NCBI GenBank assembly: GCA_038496445.1
Contig: JALMLS010000577.1
Span: forward strand, 558,001-622,000
Source of the DNA: Trichosphaerium sp. ATCC 40318
Lineage: Eukaryota > Discosea > Flabellinia > Trichosidae
Length of the DNA stretch: 64,000 nt
Direction of reading: 5' to 3'
Below, piece after piece: positions 1 to 8,967 of the stretch; the first letter of the stretch is position 1, and each line of letters opens with the position of its first letter. Below the pieces are notes generated by a model. It was not told the origin of the DNA, searched no databases, and was given only the letters and a program-made list of their open reading frames with translations. Position numbers and translations under genes: made by a program.

Positions 1-503
1 ACTTGTTGTAGACGTTCAAGAACCAGTTCAATTACAATAAAGCTGAGCCGTTGTTTATTAAAGCAATAGCTATCTCAGAAAGGTAACAACCAATTTTATT
101 TTTTTCCATGGTGCTCTATTCGTTTCAGATCATAGCTGGCTTGTTTGTTTCCTGTCTGTGACAGGGTACAACCATCCAACGATCAAAATGACGTTTTTTT
201 GTCATTGTCATTCATTACTATTTTTTGTGCTTATTTTGTGCTGTAGGACTCTAGGAGAAACGCATAGACATGTTCTCAACAGATACAGTAAGTAAAAATA
301 CCATTCCTTTACACATTTTGTGCACATGTTTCGCAAACGCTCTTTGTCAATGTTAGAAAAAGTTGTTTTTTTTTGACATTTTGTAAGGAAATCTTGTTGA
401 TCTCTATGAGAAAATGGGAGTTGTAGCAAAGGCTAAGCCAATACAAGAAAAACTAGATAAATTAAGAGCTAGGGCTAAGCGTGAGAAGACTACATTTATG
501 TAA
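1..503 (+). CDS. TPR (kinesin-light-chain-like) protein, 3' end only
   Basis: The 5' part lies outside the window. Exons near 15-92, 170-188, 247-285 and 388-503 encode pieces typical of TPR_10/TPR_12 repeats: a helix pair with YNKAEPLFIKAIAIS, then YNHPTIKM, then LGETHRHVLNRY and NLVDLYEKMG, ending in a basic helix and TAA at 501-503. The LGE-H and A-PL-KAI spacing is characteristic of kinesin light chain or nephrocystin-like tandem TPR proteins, which act as protein-binding scaffolds. The junction between the first two visible exons does not keep frame with a plain GT-AG splice, so a sequence error or an unseen boundary is possible. Function beyond TPR scaffold is not assignable. Confidence 0.6.
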
Positions 504-714
504 AACAACAGTAATAGAAAAAATAAACAAAGTATTCCGCGAATATCTAGCATGATATCAGAAAGGAGACCGTAAGACTGCATTAGCTCTACATGTTTTG
601 GTATGAGGTATTAGTAGCATTGTGGCTTGCCTAGTTTATTATTGTAATACCGTCTTGCTTCAATTATTGCTGAGGCAAATCAAAAACAGTAAGTGTATGG
701 CTTGGTTTTTAACT

Positions 715-1116
715 TCATAGTTTCTTTTGAGATCTTTCTGGCCACCCAACCAAGTATGCACCAGCGATAAGGTCATATGTTAAACAAAAAACAGGGTACC
801 ACGCAGGTACATATCCAGGATGTCCATTAGGATGCAACAACATGTCCCAAGCGGCATGCAACATCCATCCAACGCCAATAATAGGTCTCATCTTGAGCTT
901 CATACCAATAAGAGCGATAGCACCATAAATACATACTCCTGTCATTTCAACAAAGATCCAAGATGTAATCGGGTCAAAAAACCAGAAAATCAAGTACATA
1001 TTAGCTGCTACGATTAAGGAAATACCCCAGAGGTTACGTTCAAGTGTAGGTGAAAAATAGCGTAACCCTATTATTGACAAGACTCCTGTGATTACTCCTA
1101 AGGCAATATCAAACAT
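715..1116 (-). CDS. small four-helix membrane protein, DUF6010-like
   Basis: Uninterrupted 133-residue reading frame with an ATG at 1116. It is hydrophobic throughout, with about four membrane segments, and has the pattern GWMLHAAWDMLLHPNG followed by PAWYPVFCLTYDL. That spacing of His, Trp, Asp and a Pro-Trp-Tyr-Pro motif recalls the uncharacterised DUF6010 membrane family known from bacteria and some fungi. The absence of introns, unlike most neighbours, could fit a transferred gene but is weak evidence at this length. Role unknown. The antisense frame at 820-1017 is a shadow. Confidence 0.6.
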   Translation of the reverse strand: MFDIALGVITGVLSIIGLRYFSPTLERNLWGISLIVAANMYLIFWFFDPITSWIFVEMTGVCIYGAIALIGMKLKMRPIIGVGWMLHAAWDMLLHPNGHPGYVPAWYPVFCLTYDLIAGAYLVGWPERSQKKL

Positions 1117-1802
1117 TTTGCTGCAGACTAGGGGTTGTTGTGTTGTATTTTATTTGCTATGAACTTTACTTAAGGCCTGTTAAGTCTCAAACGGGATGTA
1201 GTTTACCCGAGAATTGTAGCGTGCTCTTCGCCTGCTTGTGTCCACGAAAAATACAGTGATTGAACTCTGTGGTGCAAATTACCTTTCAAAACGAAGTTTT
1301 GCATCAACAACAAGAACATAGCACACTTTTTCTAAAAACTTCATTTTTTTAACATTGGGTGTACTTATTACATTCTTTGTTTTGACTACAGTGGGGTGAT
1401 AGTGAATCGGCTGTATTTCTGATTTCGTGTCTACAATTGATATAGAAAACTACATGCCACGTGGCGAACCTTCACAGATAAGCATCTAACAAAACTGATT
1501 GCCGTTTGATTGTTGGTTTATTTAGCGCCTACTTCATTGCTTATAGCTGAGGATTCGTATCATTTACAAATCTCCAACACCTTGAGATAGAATATAACGA
1601 CTATGTCGCACTCTAAATTCTGTTGTACTACCAGTGGTGAGGTAATTGAATGCTCTAGATGTTAGTTTAATAATCACTACGTAGTGGAATACTCATTTAA
1701 GCTTGTCAAACTGGTTGCAAAAAGAACAAAACACTAACAATTCTTGGCTTCGGTTTATGGATTTAAGTGTTTATTATTTCAAGGTGTTGAATGATCTAGT
1801 GA
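1117..1802. other. intergenic, nothing recognised
   Basis: AT-rich sequence between the DUF6010-like gene and the 3' end of the FHA-parvulin gene. I see no coding pattern, RNA gene or repeat. One CACGTG palindrome occurs near 1459. Confidence 0.5.
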
Positions 1803-3745
1803 TTATTCATGTCTGAGTATAATATGAACTCCAGAAGCAGAAGATACAACGTCACTCATATCACCAACTTCAAGCGCAAATCTGTAGAATTAATGAGAAG
1901 CAGGTTAAAACAAGAAAAAAAAGAGAACAAAAAGTCAAACTACAAAAAAAAACCCAAAAAACCCTTCGTTGTTCGATGACGCACGATGCTTTTTCAAATG
2001 GTGGTTGCATTTTTCCTCTACCAAAAAATCCTAAATCACCTCCTCTCTTTGCAGATGAGCAGTCACTCTTTTCAGAAGCAAGTTCTTTGAATGTTATTTT
2101 TTTACTTGCTATTTCTTCTCTGTATCCTAAGACTCTATCGTAAGCATTTAAGCAACTCAACACAACTTCGCATGTGTAAAAATAATTTAAGTCCAAAATA
2201 GGAAAGAAAATGAACAAACAAAACGTGTCAGCAATGCCGTTTTTGGCATGAAAAAAGTTTGTCAGAAAAGTACTTTCACTTATTGAGTTCAATCAAAATG
2301 TACTACTTTTTTGTAGATGTGTGACAGTTATGAAATGGAAAATGGTGTTGTAGTAGTGAATTATATGCACTTGTTTACTAACAAGACATAGTTACACTTC
2401 CAAAAAAAAGAAGAAAAGATTCTTTGAATTGACAAGTATGTGGTATACCTTTTAATATCTCAATAGCTTCTTCTTTTGTTCTTGTAATAGTTTCTCCACG
2501 CCATGTTTTTGGGTTTCTTAATTCAAAATTGTTACTTCAAAGAAAATATATGAGAGTGATGTACAGTACCTGCTTTCGTTGTGTTTGACGAGAAGATGAG
2601 AACAACGAACTTTTTCTGATGATGATTCTTTCTTTTGTCTCTTAGATGAACTACCATCGTCTTGTTTTATATCTCTTTTGCGTTTTTTTGCTGATGGCGT
2701 TAACAGCTAAAAATAAAAAGAATAAATAACCCACAAAGTCATGACAGGACGAAAAAAAAAGAAGAGAATACAAAACAAAAGGTTGGGTTTTGTTTAAAAG
2801 TCAAAATCAATAATCACAAGGAGCCACAATACTATGAAATCGAGCTTGCTCATAGTGTACATATATATGTATTCTAATAGTATTGTAACAAATTGTGACA
2901 CTTCCTAAGATTACAAGTGCTCTTAGGTACCAAGAGTTGAACAGAAAACCAAAAAAAAAAAGCAAGAAACAAAAGAAAAAAAAAAACCCGTTGTTTAACG
3001 TGACTTTAACATACCTCAGCGATACTGTCACAACCTCCTCTATTACCAATTTTGTATTTACGAGTAGAATGACCAAATTTCATGACACTATCCTCTATCG
3101 ACATGACAGTTGGTTATTATGAACGAAAATACCACTGAACTAAGCGTACCATCGACAATATGTGGTTTATATGGCTCTATCTTTTGATCATCGACAAAAG
3201 TCCCGTACGCTTTTTTAAAAATCAGCTAGATGTGCGCATACGCGGTTTTTATTGCCAATAATGGCGTACCTGACTTTAAATCAAGAATAAACGAGAATCC
3301 TTCCTTGTGGTGAATTAAAACCGCTTGTTGTCGTGAAATGGATTCGTGAAGAAGTCTGTAACGTTGCTGAGCAATCAACAGACATTTTAATGTACCTGTA
3401 ATGAACCATCTCTGGGTGACGGCCAAAAACGTAGTAGCTTTGCTCATTCACCGGCAATACCTCAAGTACAGTCTCTTGCTTCCATACCTGACATTTGTTA
3501 GATGTTATGCGCATGCAATGATAAAGCTATTACTTGTAGGTACAAAGGGTTTAATTCGCCTGGAGCAGCAGCCCTATGAGTATTTTAGCAAGATTGGTAG
3601 GTAATTGTTCGTGTTGGTTAAAATTACCAGTCAGGAGCAACAAAAGGATCATCTCTGTTCTCTGGTGGCGTATATGGTGCTGGTGGAAGTCTAAAAAACC
3701 ATTGTTAGCTCGTAAAAAATTGGTGCAAGCGCACTCGTCTGCCAT
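1803..3745 (-). CDS. FHA domain fused to Pin1-type parvulin peptidyl-prolyl isomerase
   Basis: A tiny first exon (ATG at 3745, 11 nt) joins, after a 45-nt intron, to ELPPAPYTPPENRDDPF. Next comes an FHA domain: QETVLEVLPVNEQSYYVFGR, then LLHESISRQQAVLIHH, DLKSAYGTFVDD and DSVMKFGHSTRKYKI. This order matches NIPP1/SNIP1-type phosphothreonine-binding FHA domains (GR, HxSxSRxxA, S-x-GTF signatures). After a long intron region a basic linker leads into a parvulin domain: VRCSHLLVKHNES, then TWRGETITRTKEEA, SDCSSAKRGGDLGFF, RGKMQPPFEKA and SGVHIILRHE. These are the Pin1 catalytic and proline-pocket elements. There is no WW domain; FHA appears to replace it as the phospho-reader. The segment between about 2680 and 3000 may hold one more small exon. 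Parvulins isomerise pSer/pThr-Pro bonds, and the likely site is the nucleus. Confidence 0.82.
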
Positions 3746-3843
3746 TTTGTAAAAACAAAAAAAAGATACTCGATTTTTTTTGGGCTTAACATGATTAAGT
3801 ACGTTGACCGAACACGTGATAGAGAGCATGCACAATGATTTAT

Positions 3844-5302
3844 TTACAATATATTTAATTTAAATACAAGGGTTTTTCTATCATTAATAAAAGGTAGTTG
3901 CTTGAGAGTGCCTTTGCAAGCGCCTTCAATAAACCATGTTCCAAGGCTGTATCTTTTGAGTACTTTGCCGAAATCTTTGCTTCCTTCTCTTGTGAATGGG
4001 AATTGTACTCTATAAGCTATTCTACGCTTTGCATGCTCTGGTGCATACATTACTTTTCCCCTAAATCCTACGCCTGGACCACCTGTCAACTTTATCGCTG
4101 AGCCTTTTCTCAGATCCCATTCCATTGTTTTCGTGTCACTTTTCAACCCAGTCGTAGGATCATAAGGTACTCTGAATACATTATTGCGCTTTGTTTTCGC
4201 TTCTTCTGGGATTGAGGGCGTGTATGGAACTGGATTGTAAGGGAGTTTCATCTCAATGGCTAGATGAAGCATAACTTCATCAATACTTGCAAAAATTCGA
4301 AGCGAAGCCAAAGGATCCAGTATTGTTCTTTGGAAACCAATAATGACAGACCCGAGACCCTTTCCTTTCCTTACATATTTCTTGCCGGCTGTCTTGACTA
4401 CACGATCGGCGTTCATACCGCATAGACTTGTTCCAAGTGTAAGAACAAGATCAGCTTTTTGCTCTTCTTCCAACATCCAGTTAAACAAGTCGTCTCGGAG
4501 ACTACCAGACATTGGTACTACAGGATTAGATGGATTGAACCAAGCACCATGTATCTCGTTTATATCTTCTTGTGGGAACCCAGCCTAAAGAAACCAGTCA
4601 GAAACAAAAACCAAAACCAGCGTGAAACATAAAAAATCACTTGTTCGTGTGCATAAACTATTTACCTTTTGTGGCAAGCCATCATGGTTTTGTTGTATCC
4701 AGTGCTTAAGATATCCTTCCTTTGAAAGAGCAGCAAGTGTATAATGTGAGAAAGTAGGTTCAGCGTCCAAACCAGATCGTTTCTTAGCTCGGCCTTTTGC
4801 TTTTGTTCCTGTTGCCATAGAATCATTGTGATGCATAGTCGTTTATCCCACTTGCAGTAGATATACCAGCACCTGTATAAGCGACACAATGCTTAGAAGC
4901 TTTAATAAGTCTTGCCAGTTCCTTCACTTTAATTCTCAACGTTTCTGGGTCTTCACTGTACTCATGTGCTTTCATTGAGTCGTAACCTTTCCTTGCTTCA
5001 ACATCACAAAATGTGCGTAAGATAGGAGGTTTCCAGCCTTTTTGTTTTCCCAGATGTCCGTGCATGTCGATGTCATCAACGTCATCCTCGATTTCGTTCA
5101 TACGACGAACGCCACTATCCTTTGAGATGTATTGTTAGAGTTTTTATCGTTTATGAGTTGTTTGACCTACTGTTTGCTTTTCGTTACCGTCTGATGTGCT
5201 TGTTGGCTCTAAGTTTAGTTGTTTAAAGTACTCCGCCAAGTATTTATTTACTTTAGCTACATCTTCGATAGTAAACGGTATATTTGTTTTAGGTGGTTGC
5301 AT
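3844..5302 (-). CDS. divergent sirtuin (Sir2-like NAD-dependent deacylase) lacking zinc-site cysteines
   Basis: Four or more exons. The start chosen is the ATG at 5302; an in-frame ATG at 5377 is possible. The NAD-binding GAG motif is clear (CVAYTGAGISTASGIN, with DYAS where most sirtuins have PDFR). The QNxD motif appears as QQNHDGLPQK, followed by AGFPQEDINEIHG with the catalytic His, and by ADLVLTLGTSLCGMNA. The usual two CxxC pairs of the zinc ribbon are absent; the stretch after the catalytic His reads AWFNPSNPVVPMSGSL. A C-terminal extension of about 110 residues (DPTTGLKSD, GVGFRGKVMYAPEHAKRRIAY) follows the Rossmann core. Sirtuins remove acyl groups from lysines using NAD+; activity here is inferred. 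It lies about 100 bp upstream of the FHA-parvulin gene on the same strand. Confidence 0.8.
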
Positions 5303-5539
5303 AATGGTTTGTTTGGCGTGTGTGAGTTGCTTTGTTGGTTGTTTTGATTTGTAAGTTATGTTGATAAAGCGTTTCAATGAATCAGCTTAACTTTGATATA
5401 CTCTGTGTCATATACATGCCTCACGTGATCACTTAGATGACTTACGCGTATTCATGGCGTATTCGCTATTGTTCTGTGAAAGCTCCAGAGACGCTCTTTC
5501 CTTATTCGCTAATTCTAGGTCCGTAAATTAACTAATCGT

Positions 5540-5997
5540 TCACATATTGGTTCCATAATGTTTCGTGCCACTCCAAGTAGCACGAGGGCTCATTGTGTTC
5601 ACAAACCATCTCGAAAAACTAGGTTTAGCGCCAGCAAAAAATAGTAAAAACGTTTTTCCAAGTAAAATCCACTGTGCCTTTCGATGAAAACGCTTTGCTT
5701 TGTAACTTCCACAATCATTTTGATACTTGTTCACGAACAAATACTGTTTGTTTAAAAGCAGATTGTACTCAAATACCACGAATACCACAATTTTTTTTTT
5801 CGATAATTCGTTGCACATAAATTATTTTTTGTAAATCAAGTCAGTAGGAAGCTATCCTCATCACATGTTCATTCAAAGTACAGTGACTTTGTACTTTGTC
5901 ACCACCCTAGAAGGTCAGTCAATGTAATTGTGCGCTTCGGCAAATCAACCACGCTCAATGCTGGCTCCTGCAAGAAATTGTTTCGGGGATAGGACAT
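5540..5997 (-). CDS. small hypothetical protein, two-exon model
   Basis: An ATG at 5997, preceded by TATAAATG-like sequence, opens MSYPRNNFLQEPALSVVDLP and RTITLTDLLG. One plausible splice to the open frame ending at 5540 gives YKAKRFHRKAQWILLGK, a hydrophobic stretch, and a C-terminus SPRATWSGTKHYGTNM. The intron would be about 225 nt, long for this window. No family recognised; a short mitochondrial or membrane-associated protein is conceivable. The gene could be an artefact of two unrelated open stretches. Confidence 0.35.
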
Positions 5998-6553
5998 GGC
6001 TATAAATGCCTGACTGCGCGATGACCGCCTACGTAATTGTAAACGTGCTGATGTTGGAACGCAACTTTTTTGTGCAATTTCAAGGTACAAACACGCCTTG
6101 CTATTTCAACATAACAGCATATAGACATGGCGGTACAGCTGCCGCCCAAAAGTACAAGAAACAATCAAGAAACCATTTAGTAGTACCTGTACAGTGCGGC
6201 GTGTATAGGCTACTAGCTGTTAGCGTTTTGAACATTTAATCAGTACAATAATGATTTCCTAGTACTGTCTTCATAGCACGCCAGTTGATGATGGTTTATA
6301 TTAACTACCTGTCATATAAGCGCTTGTCTCAGATTGGTTATTTGTGCCAAATATCTATTCACATCATGTTTATCCCTACGCGTAAGAACCACAAACTGAG
6401 CATGTTTGTTTTATACAAGCGAATTTCTAAATGACTGCGGTTTTACGGGCGAACCTTATTTTAAGATTGCGAACTGTATGTTAAGTTATCTTGCTAGCGC
6501 TAGTTTGTTTGTACATTTTAATTTGTTTTAGTAAGTTTAAATGGTATTCGTAT
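5998..6553. other. intergenic, nothing recognised
   Basis: No convincing exon on either strand. The open frame at 6006-6239 (+) shows no conserved pattern. An upstream exon of the decayed SMP-30 gene could be hidden here, but none is visible. Confidence 0.4.
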
Positions 6554-6910
6554 AGATTGTCAAAGGGATACTATACGTAGCTGATAATGGATTAAGTCGA
6601 CTTTTAAAAGTGTACCGGAATAGAACATATGTTGTTCTGTGTTCGGACCCAAGGTTCTTGCCACCATGTGGCACCCCAAATGACCTAGCTCTGATCTTCG
6701 TTTTGGCATTGATGGCATGAGAACTGATGTTATGGGTAATCTATATATTACCAGACCAAGCGAGTATGTATTGCATCACCTCTTACTACTTTACTGATAC
6801 ATACTTGTTAGAGGTGTAGTTGTTAAGTTAAATCCAAACGGAGACAGAATTCAGAATATTTCACTTGTGACAAATAAGTTAGGAAATGCTTTGGTAGTTA
6901 GAAGACTCGG
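6554..6910 (+). pseudogene. decayed SMP-30/gluconolactonase-like gene
   Basis: Recognisable beta-propeller pieces in family order but in shifting frames: VKGILYVADNGLSRLLKVY and CGTPNDLAL (about 6554-6690), then FGIDGMRTDVMGNLYITR (6702-6755), then, across a plausible 52-nt GT-AG intron, GVVVKLNPNGDRIQNISL (to about 6874). These match the COG3386 lactonase signatures (YVADNG, GTPNDLAL, PDGMRxDxxGNLYxT, GxVxKLxPxG). About 70 to 90 residues of the propeller expected between GTPNDLAL and DGMRTD are missing, and the frame changes there. No further C-terminal blade follows. I infer an internally deleted, non-functional copy; a divergent functional gene with misread introns is less likely. Confidence 0.5.
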
Positions 6911-7381
6911 CGAAGCAAGGCCTTGGTTAGTGAATCTGTAATAGTTATTTACTACTCTATTTGTTAATCTGTCGCTATAGTTGTGATATTTATGCACTTG
7001 AGCAGAAAAATGTGAGCGATGATATTCTCGGTACAATCGAGTACTATCATTGACACAACATGTCTAACCATTTTAAAGGTGTCAACAAAAACGACTGATA
7101 TCGAAGGACAAGAAAACGAGGGTGTGGACATACTTCATTAGAGGAGATGTTAATGGTGAATAAGGAAATGACAACAAGGCTAGTTGGTGGATCAGTGGGG
7201 GTTGATGTAACGTTTATTGTAGTATTACCATCGACAAACACAGTGTGGCAGTACAAACCGTGTAAACAGACATTGACACTAGGACATATATACCACAAAT
7301 ACTTTCTTTCAAGGGTAACTCTTTAATTTATTTGTTTTTTACTAAACTAGAATGGTGCATATCACTTGTGGTAAATGTTTG
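6911..7381. other. intergenic with one short open frame
   Basis: A 59-codon open frame on + (7147-7326, start MLMVNKEMTTRLVGGSVGVD) has no recognised similarity and could be a leftover of the neighbouring decayed gene. The minus frames 6851-7036 and 7047-7298 look like chance. Confidence 0.3.
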
Positions 7382-8431
7382 TTATTTTTTGGTTGCCCAA
7401 TAGTATGATATCGTTGAGTAACATGTGGTTGTAAAGTACCTAAACCAAGCATATACTGTGATATGTAACATGTGAAAAGGGAACAACAAGGTGCTTAATG
7501 AACGTATCATTAAGCTGCTTCTTTTGTAGTTTCTGGCAGTACCACCAAAGTGGTTTTGCTTCTTTTTTCTTCTACTAAGCCATGCGTTGATTTTGTTTCC
7601 TTGGTTTTCTACTAGCCTACCATCCTTAGTCCACTGTTTCATTTCACCACTTTGTTTACCATCAAGCCATACAGATTGTTCCTGAAGTTGTCCGTTTTCA
7701 TACCATACTTTGGCTGTGCCACTTTTTTCGCCATCTATCCACATGCTTTGTGCGAAGAGTCTACCATTTTTAAACCATGCTTTGTATTCACCATGTTCCT
7801 TGTCATCAACAAACATGCACTGTGCTTTGAGCTGTCCATTTTCATACCAATTTTTGGTTTCACCATTTTTTTTACCATCAATGACTATGGCTTGCAGCTT
7901 AATTTGTCCATTTTCATACCACCTTTGGTGTAGTCCGCTTTGTTTACCATCAACCCATACAGATTGTTCCTTAAGTTGTCCGTTTTCATACCATACTTTG
8001 CTTGTGCCACTTTTTTCGCCATTAACCCGCATGCCTTGAGCTTGAAGTTTACCATTTTTAAACCATGCTTTGCCTTCACCATGTTGCTTGCCATCAACGA
8101 ACATGCACTGTACTTGGAGCTGTCCATTTTTATGCCACATTTGGCTAATGCCATTACCTTTGCCATCAGCTAATGTGTATTGAAACGAAAGTTGTCCATT
8201 CTCATACCATCCGTTGCATTGTCCATTTTTAGCATACTCATGAGCCATCACTCTTCCACTTTTATACCATCTGATCCATTTTCCTTTGCGCTGTAATGAT
8301 TTGTCAAAATGTGTGTTGATTGCTGCTTTCTTTGATAATGTATGGAATTTTGTGAATGCTTCTGAGTTGAATGTACAGATATATTGTTGAATTTCACGTG
8401 GGAGATCAAGTAAAGTCAAGGCAGAAGACAT
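7382..8431 (-). CDS. F-box protein with tandem MORN-like (YwqK-type) repeats, intronless
   Basis: Single exon. The preferred start is the ATG at 8431 (MSSALTLLDLPREIQQYICT); an upstream in-frame ATG at 8503 would add an odd leader. The N-terminus is F-box-like (LPREIQQYIC). About ten repeats of roughly 23 residues follow, of the form WYENGQLKAQCMFVDGKQHG, with GKWIRWYKSGR at the start. These are the repeats called MORN-like or YwqK-type. The C-terminal 60 residues are basic then hydrophobic. F-box proteins normally link a substrate to an SCF ubiquitin ligase through Skp1. F-box plus these repeats, without introns, is a gene style common in large DNA viruses of protists, so capture from such a virus is possible but unproven. 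Confidence 0.8.
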   Translation of the reverse strand: MSSALTLLDLPREIQQYICTFNSEAFTKFHTLSKKAAINTHFDKSLQRKGKWIRWYKSGRVMAHEYAKNGQCNGWYENGQLSFQYTLADGKGNGISQMWHKNGQLQVQCMFVDGKQHGEGKAWFKNGKLQAQGMRVNGEKSGTSKVWYENGQLKEQSVWVDGKQSGLHQRWYENGQIKLQAIVIDGKKNGETKNWYENGQLKAQCMFVDDKEHGEYKAWFKNGRLFAQSMWIDGEKSGTAKVWYENGQLQEQSVWLDGKQSGEMKQWTKDGRLVENQGNKINAWLSRRKKKQNHFGGTARNYKRSSLMIRSLSTLLFPFHMLHITVYAWFRYFTTTCYSTISYYWATKK

Positions 8432-8967
8432 CTTATTGCTAACGAAAAAACTGAAAAAAGTAAGAATATGAGTAGTATTACAAGTATTTGTAGGTTCAAG
8501 CACATTTGAAAAGGTTTACAGAACAAAAATTTTGCCACCTACTTTTATTTGTTGCGTTGTGGCTAAAAATAAACGTAGGTGGTAGGTAGCGTGTTAAAAT
8601 CGCCCATCAGCGCTGTTTATGTTCGCTTTTGGCGTACCTTAAAGTTTACACAATATTATTAAAAATGTTGTTTAAAAACCGCTGAGACACGTTATTACCA
8701 AATGATAGTACTAATACGACAATGTTAGGAGAATTAACAGCAAAAACATAAAAAATCTAACGCTACGCACGTATTCAATTGTGGTTGTTTAGGAATAACG
8801 ATTTACTGCATGCTTCATGTGCTCTCTATCACGTATGCTATTCCAGGTGAAATTAGTAGACTCACAAAGACTATGTCGACTCATTTAAACAGGGACATTT
8901 TCTTTGTGAGATTTTATCTTTGTACACATTATTTTATTACCTTGAAAGTTGTGTCAAGGGTTTTTTT
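8432..8967. other. intergenic, nothing recognised
   Basis: Spacer between the start of the F-box/MORN-like gene and the 3' end of the large minus-strand gene. No coding pattern or RNA gene seen. Confidence 0.5.

Noticed and set aside
7652-8173. Several plus-strand frames with Phe/Leu-rich repeats
   Set aside because: Antisense shadows of the MORN-like repeat gene.
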